Of a stretch of DNA of 64,000 nt, positions 43,963 through 53,692 are shown in pieces. The DNA comes from Actinoallomurus oryzae (GTDB lineage Bacteria > Actinomycetota > Actinomycetes > Streptosporangiales > Streptosporangiaceae). The translations under genes and the position numbers were made by a program. Location: assembly GCF_039541955.1 (NCBI RefSeq), contig NZ_BAABHF010000046.1, forward strand, positions 248,001 through 312,000, in the 5' to 3' direction. The notes under the pieces are model-generated. The model was not told the DNA's origin. It made no database searches and saw only the letters and a program-made list of their open reading frames with translations. Position 1 is the first letter of the stretch; each line of letters opens with the position of its first letter.

Positions 43963-45498
43963 ATGCTGACGGCGCTCATCGCGATCCCCGCACTCGGGGC
44001 GCTGCTGCTCGCGCTCCTGCCGAAGGGCCGGGACGAGCTCGCCAAGGTGACCGCGCTCGTCGTCACGCTGATCGTCGCGGTCCTCGCCATCATCATGGCG
44101 ATCCGCTTCGACAACGGCGGACCGCGCTTCCAGTTCACCGAGAAGTACTGGTGGATCAGGCAGTTCGACGTGCACTACGCGGTCGGCGTCGACGGCGTCG
44201 CGCTCGTGCTGATCCTGCTGTCGGTCATCCTCGTGCCGCTGGTCGTGCTCGCCTCCTGGAGCGACGCGGAGCGCTCCGGCGGTGTGGACGCCCCGCCGAA
44301 GCGCTCGGTGAAGACGTACTTCGCGCTGCTGCTGACCCTCGAGGCCATGATGGTCGGCGTCTTCGCGGCGACCGACATCTTCCTGTTCTACGTGTTCTTC
44401 GAGGCCATGCTCATCCCGATGTACTTCATCATCGGGTCCTACGGCGGCGCGCAGCGCTCGTACGCCGCGGTGAAGTTCCTGCTGTACTCGCTGTTCGGCG
44501 GGCTGCTCATGCTCGCCGCGGTGATCGGCCTGTACGTCGTGTCGGCCAACGCCGGCCACGGCACCTTCCTGTTCGACGAACTGCGGAACCTCCACATCGA
44601 GCCGACCACGGCCAAGTGGCTGTTCCTCGGCTTCTTCATCGCGTTCGCGATCAAGGCGCCGCTCGTGCCGTTCCACACCTGGCTGCCCGACGCCGCGGGC
44701 CAGGCGCCGGCCGGCGCGGCCGTGCTGCTCGTCGGCGTGCTGGACAAGGTCGGCACGTACGGCATGCTGCGGTTCTGCCTGGAGCTGTTCCCCGGCGCGG
44801 CCAAGTGGTTCACGCCGGTGGTGCTGACGCTGTCGGTCATCGGCATCGTGTACGGCGCCGTGCTGGCGATCGGCCAGGTCGATCTCAAGCGCCTGGTCGC
44901 CTACACGTCGGTCTCGCACTTCGGCTTCATCACGCTGGGCATCTTCGCGATGACCACGCAGGGGCAGACGGGCGCGACGCTCTACATGGTCAACCACGGC
45001 TTCTCGACCGGCGCGCTGTTCCTGGTCGTGGGCTTCCTCATCGCCCGCCGCGGCTCGTCGCGGATCGACGCCTTCGGGGGCGTGCAGAAGGTCGCTCCGC
45101 TGCTCGCCGGCACGTTCCTCGTCGCGGGCCTGTCCGGCCTATCGCTGCCGGGGTTGTCCACGTTCGTCTCGGAGTTCCTGGTCCTTGTGGGCACGTTCAC
45201 GCGCTACAAGGTGCCGGCGATCATCGCCACGAGCGGCATCATCCTGGCCGCCGTCTACATCCTGTGGATGTACCAGCGCACGATGAGCGGCCCGCCGACC
45301 GAGAAGGTGGCCGGCATGCGCGACCTGTCCAAGCGTGAGCTGGTCGTGATCGCGCCGGTGCTGGCGCTCCTGGTCCTCCTCGGCTTCTACCCGAAGCCCG
45401 CGCTGAACATGATCAACCCGTCCGTGAAGCAGACGATGGTCAAGGTCGAGAAGCACGACCCCCAGCCGACCATCGCGGAGAAGGGAATCCGCCCGTGA
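43963..45498 (+). CDS. nuoM: NADH-quinone oxidoreductase subunit M
   Basis: A 511-aa antiporter-like subunit. Conserved: FFEAMLIPMYFIIGSYGG, KAPLVPFHTWLPDAAGQAPA and LVAYTSVSHFGFITLGIF. It starts 1 nt after nuoL. The stop overlaps the GTG of the next mini-ORF. Confidence 0.95.
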   Translation: MLTALIAIPALGALLLALLPKGRDELAKVTALVVTLIVAVLAIIMAIRFDNGGPRFQFTEKYWWIRQFDVHYAVGVDGVALVLILLSVILVPLVVLASWSDAERSGGVDAPPKRSVKTYFALLLTLEAMMVGVFAATDIFLFYVFFEAMLIPMYFIIGSYGGAQRSYAAVKFLLYSLFGGLLMLAAVIGLYVVSANAGHGTFLFDELRNLHIEPTTAKWLFLGFFIAFAIKAPLVPFHTWLPDAAGQAPAGAAVLLVGVLDKVGTYGMLRFCLELFPGAAKWFTPVVLTLSVIGIVYGAVLAIGQVDLKRLVAYTSVSHFGFITLGIFAMTTQGQTGATLYMVNHGFSTGALFLVVGFLIARRGSSRIDAFGGVQKVAPLLAGTFLVAGLSGLSLPGLSTFVSEFLVLVGTFTRYKVPAIIATSGIILAAVYILWMYQRTMSGPPTEKVAGMRDLSKRELVVIAPVLALLVLLGFYPKPALNMINPSVKQTMVKVEKHDPQPTIAEKGIRP

Positions 45499-45596
45499 GT
45501 CAGGTCAGGTGGAGTGACCCCGCCGGAGCGAGCGGAGGCGGCGGCCGGGCAACGAGACCGTCGGTGGAGCGAGTGAGAAGGGCGAGCGACCAGTGA
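45495..45596 (+). CDS. MIRU-like coupling mini-ORF between nuoM and nuoN (33 aa)
   Basis: GTG 45495 overlaps the nuoM stop (GTGA), and TGA 45594-45596 overlaps the nuoN GTG at 45593. It starts VSQVRWSDPAG and ends RRASDQ. It is more diverged than the others: no PTKE end, but GGAGCGAGCGGAG near its start and GAGCGAGTGAGAAG near its end keep the core. Confidence 0.5.
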   Translation: MSQVRWSDPAGASGGGGRATRPSVERVRRASDQ

Positions 45597-47146
45597 TTAC
45601 TGCGGCCGGGAGTATCACGGCCCCGCACATCGAGTACGGGCGGCTCGCCCCGATCCTGATCGTGCTCGGCGCTGCAGCGGTCGGCGTGCTCATCGAGGCC
45701 TTCGTGTCGCGTGCGTACCGCTACTGGACACAGGTGCTGGTGTCACTGGTCGGCCTGGTCGCGGCCTTCGTGTGGACGCTCGTCATGGGCATCTCGCACA
45801 CCCCGCACCACGTCGCGGCCCTGGGCGCGATCGGCGTCGACGGGCCGACCCTGTTCATCCAGGGCACGATCCTCGTGCTCGCGCTGATGTCGCTGCTCCT
45901 CATCGCCGAGCGGCGGCACGAGCCGAGCCCGTTCACCGCGCAGGCGTCCTCGGTGCCGGGCACCGCGGAGGAGCGCGAGAGCCTGGTCGCGGGCATCATC
46001 CAGACCGAGGTCTTCCCGCTCATGCTGTTCGCGGTGGGCGGCATGCTGATCTTCCCGGCGGCCAACGACCTGCTGACCATGTTCGTGGCCCTGGAGGTCC
46101 TGTCGCTGCCGCTGTACCTGCTGTGCGGTCTCGCCCGGCGCCGCCGCCTGCTCTCGCAGGAGGCCGCGGTCAAGTACTTCCTGCTCGGCGCGTTCTCCTC
46201 GGCGTTCTTCCTGTACGGCACCGCGCTGCTGTACGGCTTCGCCGGTTCGGTGCGACTGTCGGACATCCAGACGGCGATCAGCCAGAAGGGCGGCATGGAC
46301 GCGATGCTGCTCGCCGGCGTCGCGCTCCTGGGGGTCGGGCTGCTGTTCAAGATGGGCGCCGCGCCGTTCCAGGTGTGGAAGCCGGACGTCTACCAGGGCG
46401 CCCCGACGGCGATCACCGCGCTGATGGCCTCCTGCACGCTCGTGTCGGCGGTCGGCGGCATCCTGCGGGTGTTCTACGTCGGGTTCGAGACGCTGCGCTG
46501 GGACTGGCGGCCGGTGATGTGGGCGGTGGCCATCCTCACCATGGTCCTCGGTGCGGTCGTCGCGATCACGCAGACGGACGTCAAGCGGATGCTCGCCTAC
46601 TCCTCGATCGCGCACGGCGGCTTCCTGCTGACCGGCGTCATCGCCACGAACAAGGCGGGCCTGTCGAGCACACTGTTCTACCTCGCGGCGTACGGCTTCA
46701 CGACGGTCGGCGCGTTCGCGGTCATCACGATGGTCCGCGACGCGGGCGGCGAGGCGTGGCACCTGTCGCGTTGGGCCGGGCTCGGCAAGCGCCAGCCGGT
46801 GCTCGCCGGGACGTTCGCGTTCTTCCTGCTGGCCTTCGCCGGTATCCCGCTGACCAGCGGCTTCACCGGAAAGTTCGCGGTCTTCCAGGCCGCGGTGGCC
46901 GGCGGCGCGACGCCTCTGGTGATCGTCGGTGTGCTGTCCTCGGCGATCGCGGCGTTCTTCTACGTTCGCGTGATCGTGCTGATGTTCTTCAGCGATCCCG
47001 CGGCGGACGGGCCCGCCGTGGTCCTCAGTCCGACGAGTACGACTGCGGTGGCGGTCGGCGCATTGGCTACTGTTGTCCTCGGCGTGGTTCCGGGGCCTGC
47101 GCTTCATCTGGCCCAGTCGGCAGCCAGCCAGTTCTTCGTTCGCTGA
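45593..47146 (+). CDS. nuoN: NADH-quinone oxidoreductase subunit N
   Basis: A 517-aa antiporter-like subunit and last nuo gene. Conserved: LLFKMGAAPFQVWKPDVYQGAP, MLAYSSIAHGGFLLTG and FAGIPLTSGFTGKFAVF. The GTG start overlaps the mini-ORF stop. It is followed after 16 nt by the polyprenyl synthase on the same transcript. Confidence 0.95.
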   Translation: MITAAGSITAPHIEYGRLAPILIVLGAAAVGVLIEAFVSRAYRYWTQVLVSLVGLVAAFVWTLVMGISHTPHHVAALGAIGVDGPTLFIQGTILVLALMSLLLIAERRHEPSPFTAQASSVPGTAEERESLVAGIIQTEVFPLMLFAVGGMLIFPAANDLLTMFVALEVLSLPLYLLCGLARRRRLLSQEAAVKYFLLGAFSSAFFLYGTALLYGFAGSVRLSDIQTAISQKGGMDAMLLAGVALLGVGLLFKMGAAPFQVWKPDVYQGAPTAITALMASCTLVSAVGGILRVFYVGFETLRWDWRPVMWAVAILTMVLGAVVAITQTDVKRMLAYSSIAHGGFLLTGVIATNKAGLSSTLFYLAAYGFTTVGAFAVITMVRDAGGEAWHLSRWAGLGKRQPVLAGTFAFFLLAFAGIPLTSGFTGKFAVFQAAVAGGATPLVIVGVLSSAIAAFFYVRVIVLMFFSDPAADGPAVVLSPTSTTAVAVGALATVVLGVVPGPALHLAQSAASQFFVR

Positions 47147-47162
47147 CCCCTCGGGAGAGTCT

Positions 47163-48158
47163 GTGAGTAGTGCCCTTCTGGGCCTTCCGGCCGTCGATGA
47201 CACACTCGCAGCGGATCTGTTGAAGCGGTTGTCCTCAGTCGAGGAGCTGCTGCGGAGCTCGATGCAAAGTGACCACGCGCTGCTGAGCGACGCGTCTCGC
47301 CATCTCGCCGAGGCGGGCGGCAAGCGGTTCCGGCCGATGCTGGTGCTGCTCGCCTCGGAGTTCGGCGACCCGGAGGCGCCGGGCGTCGTCCCGGCCGCCG
47401 TCGTGGTCGAGCTGACCCACCTGGCGACGCTCTACCACGACGACGTGATGGACGAGGCGGTCATGCGCCGCGGCGCGTCCTCCGCCAACTCCCGCTGGGA
47501 CAACACCGTCGCCATCCTCACCGGCGACTACCTGTTCGCGCGCGCCTCCGACATCCTGGCCGACCTCGGCCCGGAGGCGGTGCGCATCCAGGCCCGCACG
47601 TTCGCCCGGCTGGTCCAGGGCCAGATCGAGGAGACGGCGGGACCGGCCGAGGGCGTCGACCCGCTGCAGCACTACCTCAACGTCGTGGCGGGCAAGACCG
47701 GGTCGCTGATCGCCGCCTCGGGCCACCTGGGCGGCCTGCTCGCGGGCGCCGGGCCGGACGTCGTCCGCACGCTGACGTCGGTGTGCGAGAAGATCGGCAT
47801 CGCCTTCCAACTGTCCGACGACATCCTCGACGTCGCCTCCGACTCGGACGAGTCGGGCAAGACGCCGGGCACCGATCTGCGCGAGGGCGTCCGTACTCTG
47901 CCGATCCTGCACGCCCTGCGGTCCACGTCGCCCGACGACGCCCGCCTGCGCGAGTTGCTCGACTCGGACCTGTCCGACGACGCGCGGCACGCCGAGGCGC
48001 TCGCCCTGCTGCGCGCCAACCCGGCCATGGACCGCGCCCGCGCCGACCTGCGCACGTGGGTGGACGAGGCGCGCGCGGAGCTGGCCACGCTCTCCGACCG
48101 GCCGGCCCGCGCGGCGTTCATGTCCCTGTGCGACTACGTCCTGACGCGCACTAGCTGA
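47163..48158 (+). CDS. Polyprenyl diphosphate synthase (probable menaquinone side chain)
   Basis: A 331-aa trans-prenyltransferase. First aspartate-rich motif: LYHDDVMDEAVMRRG. Second: FQLSDDILDVASDSD. GGKRFRPMLVLLAS is the substrate-binding loop. Location next to nuo and within 20 kb of menG and the MenJ-like reductase suggests synthesis of the menaquinone isoprenoid tail (compare Rv0562). Chain length cannot be read here. GTG 47163 follows GGGAG. Confidence 0.9.
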   Translation: MSSALLGLPAVDDTLAADLLKRLSSVEELLRSSMQSDHALLSDASRHLAEAGGKRFRPMLVLLASEFGDPEAPGVVPAAVVVELTHLATLYHDDVMDEAVMRRGASSANSRWDNTVAILTGDYLFARASDILADLGPEAVRIQARTFARLVQGQIEETAGPAEGVDPLQHYLNVVAGKTGSLIAASGHLGGLLAGAGPDVVRTLTSVCEKIGIAFQLSDDILDVASDSDESGKTPGTDLREGVRTLPILHALRSTSPDDARLRELLDSDLSDDARHAEALALLRANPAMDRARADLRTWVDEARAELATLSDRPARAAFMSLCDYVLTRTS

Positions 48159-48615
48159 CGCGCTTGCCACGCCGGCCGAGCACGAACGCGGTGACGACGC
48201 CGGCGACCACGACGAACACCACGATGAGCAGCCAGTTGTTCGTCTCGCCGCCCTGGCCGCCCGATGGGGTGTCGTCCGCGGCGACGGAGACGGTGCCCTT
48301 GACGGTGCCGGCGCCGCAGTACGCCGTGATCGGGTAGCTGCCGGGCTTGAGCTCCTGACGGATCGTCGGGTCGGCGTCGCCGGTGTCGGCCTTGCCGTAG
48401 AGCGTGACGTTGGCGGTGAAGGCCGGCGAGACGGCGACGTGCGCGGTCGGCCCGGTGGCGCAGCCGGGGACGCTGATGTGGATCTGCTGGCCGCTGTGGG
48501 CCGAGCCGGGGGTCACGGAGATGGTGTCGGCCGTCGCGGGCGTCGCCGCGGGACCGGCGCCGGTGAGCGTCGCGGCGCAGGCGAGAGCCGCCGTACGGGC
48601 AGCGCGCACAACCAT
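48151..48615 (-). CDS. Secreted, membrane-anchored uncharacterised protein
   Basis: A 154-aa protein with a signal peptide (AARTAALACAATLTGAGPA), a beta-rich extracellular domain (residues ~35-110 with SVPGCATGPTAHVAVSPAFT), a Gly/Ser/Gln linker and a C-terminal helix NNWLLIVVFVVVAGVVTAFVL followed by GRRGKR. The anchor faces inwards. ATG 48615 has GGGGGG before it. It overlaps the end of the polyprenyl synthase gene by 8 nt. No family recognised. Confidence 0.7.
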   Translation of the reverse strand: MVVRAARTAALACAATLTGAGPAATPATADTISVTPGSAHSGQQIHISVPGCATGPTAHVAVSPAFTANVTLYGKADTGDADPTIRQELKPGSYPITAYCGAGTVKGTVSVAADDTPSGGQGGETNNWLLIVVFVVVAGVVTAFVLGRRGKRVS

Positions 48616-48806
48616 CCCCCCTCTGGTCTGGCTCCGCACGCTAGTCGAGTTCCGGCCGCGGCGGCCCGCCGATGGACGGGTGTTTGCCGACTCCGGTCCG
48701 TCCGTTGACCTCAACTGATCACGACACGCCCTCTGACCTGCGGGAATCCGCTGTGCGTGTGAACGACGATGGAAGCGCTCGTGTCCGCCGCACACTCGGA
48801 GGCTCC

Positions 48807-49670
48807 GTGAAAGTCCTGCTCTGCGGTGTCCTGACCGCCGTGCCGCTCCTGTCGTACGTCCCGGAGGCCTCCGCGCGAGTCGTGACGTCGGTCGACCGGG
48901 GGGCCGCGGCCGTGGCCTACTGGACACCGGAGCGGATGGCGCACGCGACGCCGCTCGGCGGCCGTACGGGCCGCTTCGGGCCGGCGACGAAGGTGCCGGT
49001 GGCGCGGGGGGTACCGGGCAGCCGGGTGATCGGCGCGCTGTTCTTCAACAGCGGGTCGGGCGGCCACTACTGCACCGCGAGCGTGGTCCGTACCCCCAAA
49101 CGGAACATGCTGCTGACCGCGGCGCACTGCCTCTACAGCCAGAGCACGCACGCGTGGCACCGGCATATCGTGTTCGTGCCCCGGTACGCCGCCGGGCACC
49201 GGCCGTACGGCACCTGGCCGATCTGGCTGATGGTGGCGGACAAGCGCTGGCTCCAGCGAGGCGACCCGGACTTCGACTTCGCCTTCGCGGCCGTACAGAT
49301 CATGGGCGGCCGCCGCATCGCCGACGTGGTCGGGGCGAACACCCTGGAGATCAACCAGGGCCCCGGCATCCAGGTGCTCGTGTCGGGCTACCCGGCGAAG
49401 GAGAACTATCCGGCCGACCGCGCGGTCGGCTGCACCGGCCGCGCGTACCGGCAGAGCAGGACCCAGATGCGGTTCGACTGCCACGGCTTCTACGGCGGCA
49501 CCAGCGGCAGCCCCTGGCTGAGCGACTACGACGGGCACACGCAGACCGGGCACGTCGTCGGCGTCATCGGCGGATACCAGGAGGGCGGCAGCGAGGAGTG
49601 GCGGTCCTACAGCCCGATCTTCACCGCCGACACGGCCCGCCTCCTGAACACGGCGGACGATCGCGCCTAG
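48807..49670 (+). CDS. Secreted trypsin-like (S1) serine peptidase
   Basis: A 287-aa exported protease. Signal peptide: VKVLLCGVLTAVPLLSYVPEASA. Catalytic triad: His in NMLLTAAHCLYS, Asp in DPDFDFAFAAV, and Ser in YGGTSGSPWLSDY. The fold fits the V8/glutamyl-endopeptidase-like S1 group. GTG 48807 is chosen because GGAGG precedes it. A longer in-frame reading upstream has no support. It shares CTAG with the end of rarD. Confidence 0.85.
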   Translation: MKVLLCGVLTAVPLLSYVPEASARVVTSVDRGAAAVAYWTPERMAHATPLGGRTGRFGPATKVPVARGVPGSRVIGALFFNSGSGGHYCTASVVRTPKRNMLLTAAHCLYSQSTHAWHRHIVFVPRYAAGHRPYGTWPIWLMVADKRWLQRGDPDFDFAFAAVQIMGGRRIADVVGANTLEINQGPGIQVLVSGYPAKENYPADRAVGCTGRAYRQSRTQMRFDCHGFYGGTSGSPWLSDYDGHTQTGHVVGVIGGYQEGGSEEWRSYSPIFTADTARLLNTADDRA

Positions 49671-50593
49671 ACGGCGACGGGCTCGGGCTCGGCGTTGGCC
49701 CGGCGGCTCTTCCGCGCGGTGCGTACGGCGTCGGCGCTGAGGAGGACCAAGGCCACCCAGACGAGCAGGAAGCCGATCCAGCGGCTGGCCGGCATCGCCT
49801 CGTGCTGGACCACCAGGCCGATGAGGAACTGCAGGACCGGGGCGAGGTACTGCAGCATGCCGATGACGGTGAGCGGCACGCGTGTGGCGGAGGAGTTGAA
49901 GAGCAGCAGCGGCACCGCGGTGACCACGCCGGCGCCGGCGAGGAGGACCATGTGCGGGACGCCGTGGCCGGTGAACGTCGGGTGCGGCTGGAAGATCGCA
50001 TAGGCCAGGGCGGGCAGGAGGAGGACGGCCGTCTCGACCGTGAGGCTCTCGGCCGACGGCGTCGCGGCGAACTTCTTCAGCAGCCCGTACGTGCCGAACG
50101 AGCCGGCCAGGATGAGCGCGATCCAGGGCGGGCGGCCGTAGTCGATCGCGAGGACGACGACCGCCGCCGTGCCGGTGCCCACCGCGGCCCACTGCCACGG
50201 GGTCAGGCGTTCCCTCAGCACCAGGACGCCGAGAAGGACGCTGACGAGCGGGTTGATGAAGTAGCCGAGCGCGGCCTCGATCGTGTGCCCGCTGTTCACG
50301 GCGTAGATGTAGGTGCCCCAGTTGACCGTGATGACCGTGGCCGCGAGGGCGAGGAGCGCCACCCGTCCGGCCTTGAGGGTCTTGATCCAGCGCCAGTGGC
50401 GCCGCGCGGCGAGGATGACACCGACCGCCGCGAGCGACCAGATCATGCGGTGCGCAAGGATCTCGATCGAACCGGCGGGCTTCAGGAGTGGCCAGTAGAG
50501 CGGAAACAGACCCCAGAGAACGTAGGCCGCGACCCCGTACAGGACCCCACGCCGCATTTCAGACACGGACGTCATCGTATCGTAAGGAGTCAT
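49667..50593 (-). CDS. rarD: RarD-type EamA permease
   Basis: A 308-aa protein with ten hydrophobic segments. The first has RRGVLYGVAAYVLWGLFPLYW, the RarD start, and GYFINPLVSVLLGVLVLRERLT is the family signature in the middle. It is thought to transport a small molecule; the name comes from a chloramphenicol-sensitivity phenotype. ATG 50593 and ATG 50575 are both possible starts. Confidence 0.88.
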   Translation of the reverse strand: MTPYDTMTSVSEMRRGVLYGVAAYVLWGLFPLYWPLLKPAGSIEILAHRMIWSLAAVGVILAARRHWRWIKTLKAGRVALLALAATVITVNWGTYIYAVNSGHTIEAALGYFINPLVSVLLGVLVLRERLTPWQWAAVGTGTAAVVVLAIDYGRPPWIALILAGSFGTYGLLKKFAATPSAESLTVETAVLLLPALAYAIFQPHPTFTGHGVPHMVLLAGAGVVTAVPLLLFNSSATRVPLTVIGMLQYLAPVLQFLIGLVVQHEAMPASRWIGFLLVWVALVLLSADAVRTARKSRRANAEPEPVAV

Positions 50594-50635
50594 ATTTGGT
50601 ATTGGTAATGTCTTGGGTGGCCGGGGTCGGCCGGA

Positions 50636-50641
50636 TAGCCT
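50636..50641 (+). promoter_or_regulatory. -10 element, leaderless promoter of msrA
   Basis: TAGCCT fits TAnnnT and lies 7 nt before GTG 50649. Confidence 0.5.
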
Positions 50642-50648
50642 TGGGAGG

Positions 50649-51305
50649 GTGTTCGGATTCGGAAAGACCTCGATGGTGACGCCGGATCAGGCGTTGTCAG
50701 GCCGCGACCAGGCCATGCCGGTCGCGCCGCGCCACACCGTCCTCGACGCCCCTCTCGCCCCGCCGTACCCCCCGGGCACGGAGATCGCCGAGTTCGGAGC
50801 GGGCTGCTTCTGGGGCGTGGAGCGCAAGTTCTGGCAGCTGCCGGGCGTCGTGTCGACCTCGGTCGGCTACGCGGGCGGCTACACGCCGAACCCGACGTAC
50901 GAGGAGGTCTGCTCGGGCCGGACGGGCCACGCCGAGGTGGTGCGGGTGGTGTTCGACCCGTCGGCGGTGACGTACGAGCAGCTGCTGAAGGTGTTCTGGG
51001 AGGGCCACGACCCGACCCAGGGCCTGCGGCAGGGCAATGACGTCGGCTCTCAGTACCGCTCGCTGATCCTGACCCACTCGGACGCCCAGCGCGAGGCGGC
51101 CCTCGCGTCCAGGGAGGCCTACCAGAAGGTCCTGACGGCGGCGGGCTATGGCGACATCACCACGGAGATCCAGCCGGCCGGGGAGTTCTACTTCGCCGAG
51201 GACTACCACCAGCAGTACCTGTCGGACGCCAAGAACCCGAACGGCTACTGCGGCGTCGACGGCACGGGAGTGTCGTGTCCGGTGGGCGTCGCCCGCGCTG
51301 ACTAG
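50649..51305 (+). CDS. msrA: Peptide methionine-(S)-S-oxide reductase
   Basis: A 218-aa repair enzyme. Catalytic cysteine: FGAGCFWGVERKFWQLPGV. Further conserved: GYAGGYTPNPTYEEVCSGRTGHAEVV, and a C-terminal resolving cysteine in NGYCGVDGTGVSCPV. The N-terminal 25 residues match the start of actinobacterial MsrA (VFGFGKTSMVTPDQALSGR), so GTG 50649 is preferred over a longer reading. Confidence 0.94.
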   Translation: MFGFGKTSMVTPDQALSGRDQAMPVAPRHTVLDAPLAPPYPPGTEIAEFGAGCFWGVERKFWQLPGVVSTSVGYAGGYTPNPTYEEVCSGRTGHAEVVRVVFDPSAVTYEQLLKVFWEGHDPTQGLRQGNDVGSQYRSLILTHSDAQREAALASREAYQKVLTAAGYGDITTEIQPAGEFYFAEDYHQQYLSDAKNPNGYCGVDGTGVSCPVGVARAD

Positions 51306-51338
51306 GGCATTCGCCAGTTGTCGATCAGCCCGGGGGAG

Positions 51339-53102
51339 CTAGCTGAGCGCCTGGGCCGTGTGGATCAGGTTGATGTGGGTGAAGGCCTGAGGGAAGTTGC
51401 CCAACTGGCGCGCGTGGACGGGGTCGTACTCCTCGGCGAGCAGGCCCACGTCGTTGGTGAGGGCCAGCAGCCGCTGGAACAGCTCCATGGCCTCGTGCTT
51501 GCGCCCGATGAGGGCGAGCGCCTCGGCAAGCCAGAAGCTGCAGGCGAGGAAGACGCCTTCGGCTCCGGGTAGCCCGTCGATGTCGTTCCTCTCGGAGGTC
51601 GGATAGCGCAGCACGAGGCCGTCGGTCGTCAGCTCGCGTTTGATCGCGTCGATCGTGCCGATGACCCGGGGGTCTCCCGGCGGCAGGAAGCCGACGATCG
51701 GAATGAGGAGCAGCGCCGCGTCGAGTTCGCGAGAGCCGTACGACTGGGTGAACGTGCCGCGCTCGGGGTCGAATCCCTTGTCGCAGACCTCGGCGTGGAT
51801 GCGGTCCCGCATGGCCCGCCAGCGCTCGACGGGATCGGTGTGGCCGAGCTTTCGGGCCATTCGTACGGCCCGGTCGGCCGCCACCCAGGCCATGACCTTC
51901 GAATGGACGAAGTGCCGCCGCGGGCCGCGGATCTCCCACAGGCCCTCGTCGGGCTGGTCCCAGCAGCGCTCGATGAAGTCGATCAGTCTGCTGATAGTGG
52001 ACCAGGCGTAGTCGTCGGGAGGCATCCCCAGCCTGTGGGCCCGGTAGAAGCAGTTGAGCACCTCGCCGTAGACGTCGAGCTGAAGCTGGCCGGCCGCGTC
52101 GTTGCCGATCCGCACCGGCCTGGAGCCCTCGTAGCCGGGAAGCCAGTCGAGCGTCTGCTCCGGCAGGCGCCTCTCGCCTGCCACGCCGTACATGATCTGG
52201 AGATCCTCCGGGCGGCCCGCGATGGCGCGGAGCAGCCAGTCACGCCAGGCGCCCGCCTCGGTGATGTATCCGGATTCGGTCAGAGCGTCGAGTGTCATCG
52301 CGGCGTCGCGCAGCCAGCAATATCTGTAGTCCCAGTTGCGGACCCCGCCGAGATGCTCGGGTAGCGACGTGGTGGGAGCCGCCACGATGCCGCCGGTCGG
52401 GCTGTAAGTGAGCGCCTTGAGGGTGATGAGGGAGCGGACCACGGCGGCGCGGCAGCGGCTCGGGAGCCAGCAGCGGAAGACCCATTCCTCCCAGAACAGC
52501 CTGGTCTCGGTGAGTTGCTCGCTGGGATCGATGTGGTCGGGTTCCGGGTCGTGCGAGGGGTGCCACGTGAACACGAACGCCTGGCGTTGCCCCGCGGCGA
52601 TCGCGAAGGTGCCGGTGTGCCGGTCACCGCTGTCTTCCAGGTGGAGCGGGGCGTCGATCCAGACCGAGTCGGGCCCGCCGATGGCGTGGAGGCGGCCGCC
52701 GATGCGCCGGGCCCAAGGGACGATCCTGCCGTAGTCGAACCGGATGCTGATCTCTGCGTTCATGTCCACCGTCCCGGACACGCCCTCCACGATCCGGATC
52801 AGGTGGGGGTTGGCGTGCCGGGGAGGCATGAAGTCGATGACCTTGACGACCCCGGTGGAGGTCTCCCATACGGTCTCGAGGATCAGCGTGTCGCCGGCGT
52901 ACGCGCGTCGTACGGCCATCTCGTGCCCGGCGGGGGCCAACCGCCAGAACCCGTTCGACTCGTCGCCGAGGAGCTTGGCGAAGCACGAGGGGGAGTCGAA
53001 CCGGGGAAGACAGAGCCAGTCGATCGACCCATCGCGACCGACCAGGGCGGCCGACCGCGTGTCCCCGATGAGGGCATAGTCCTCGATCCGCACATTGACC
53101 AC
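51339..53102 (-). CDS. Glycoside hydrolase family 15 protein (glucoamylase/trehalase type)
   Basis: A protein of about 587 aa. The N-terminal beta domain begins RIEDYALIGDTRSAALVGRDGSIDWLCLPRFDSPS. The (alpha/alpha)6 barrel contains GVRNWDYRYCWLRDAAMTLDAL and FLACSFWLAEALALIG. It hydrolyses an alpha-glucoside. In mycobacteria and Streptomyces some GH15 members are trehalases. The substrate is undecided. The start is uncertain: GTG 53102, GTG 53093 or ATG 53126. No signal peptide. Confidence 0.88.
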   Translation of the reverse strand: MVNVRIEDYALIGDTRSAALVGRDGSIDWLCLPRFDSPSCFAKLLGDESNGFWRLAPAGHEMAVRRAYAGDTLILETVWETSTGVVKVIDFMPPRHANPHLIRIVEGVSGTVDMNAEISIRFDYGRIVPWARRIGGRLHAIGGPDSVWIDAPLHLEDSGDRHTGTFAIAAGQRQAFVFTWHPSHDPEPDHIDPSEQLTETRLFWEEWVFRCWLPSRCRAAVVRSLITLKALTYSPTGGIVAAPTTSLPEHLGGVRNWDYRYCWLRDAAMTLDALTESGYITEAGAWRDWLLRAIAGRPEDLQIMYGVAGERRLPEQTLDWLPGYEGSRPVRIGNDAAGQLQLDVYGEVLNCFYRAHRLGMPPDDYAWSTISRLIDFIERCWDQPDEGLWEIRGPRRHFVHSKVMAWVAADRAVRMARKLGHTDPVERWRAMRDRIHAEVCDKGFDPERGTFTQSYGSRELDAALLLIPIVGFLPPGDPRVIGTIDAIKRELTTDGLVLRYPTSERNDIDGLPGAEGVFLACSFWLAEALALIGRKHEAMELFQRLLALTNDVGLLAEEYDPVHARQLGNFPQAFTHINLIHTAQALS

Positions 53103-53147
53103 GCTACCCGCACGTGACCACGTCATCGCAGGGCGTGTCCCCACGCG

Positions 53148-53615
53148 TCAGCAGGGTCCTCTGTAGTCGGTGATCTTTTTTCGTGCCGCCGAGGCCTTGT
53201 CGGTGGTCAGGGCGGCTACCGCCTTGTCGGGTGGTGTGTCGGTCGCCAGCTTCTTCGCTGCCTCGGACGCGGCGCTGAGGACGAGTCGCAGATCATCATG
53301 TATCCCATCCGGCAGCTTCGTCATCAGCCGTGGCCCTATCAGCAGGATGAGGGTGACGGAGCTGTTCAACGCCTTACGTGACGGTTTCTGGTGCTTGTTC
53401 AGTATCCCGAACGCCTCAAGGTCGAACGTGGGGCCGGCCGCCGTGCTGAAGGCGTTCAGGTCACCGCAGAAGTCCGCCAGCGATTGAGCCGAGCTCGACG
53501 ACGGCGATGCCGTGGTGGCCGGCGATCGTGTGGGTCGATGTCCGGTGCCGCACGCCGAGACGGTCGTCAGCGCGATGGAGAGGATCGTGAGGATCGGCGA
53601 GATCTTGTTTCTCAC
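53148..53615 (-). CDS. Small lipoprotein, function unknown
   Basis: A 155-aa exported protein. Signal SPILTILSIALTTVSAC (lipobox VSAC) is followed by a Ser/Thr/Pro linker and a helical domain with two further cysteines (DFCGDLNAF and the final GPC) that could form a disulfide. GTG 53615 has a TAAGCT hexamer 7 nt upstream, a leaderless start. Confidence 0.7.
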   Translation of the reverse strand: MRNKISPILTILSIALTTVSACGTGHRPTRSPATTASPSSSSAQSLADFCGDLNAFSTAAGPTFDLEAFGILNKHQKPSRKALNSSVTLILLIGPRLMTKLPDGIHDDLRLVLSAASEAAKKLATDTPPDKAVAALTTDKASAARKKITDYRGPC

Positions 53616-53622
53616 GTCCGTC

Positions 53623-53628
53623 AGCTTA
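53623..53628 (-). promoter_or_regulatory. -10 element, leaderless promoter of the lipoprotein gene
   Basis: TAAGCT on the minus strand, 7 nt before GTG 53615. Confidence 0.45.
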
Positions 53629-53692
53629 GATAGCCGGGCTGGGACCGCTCCCGGGAATCCATGTCAATGTGGACGGTTGGCCGCGGACGGAA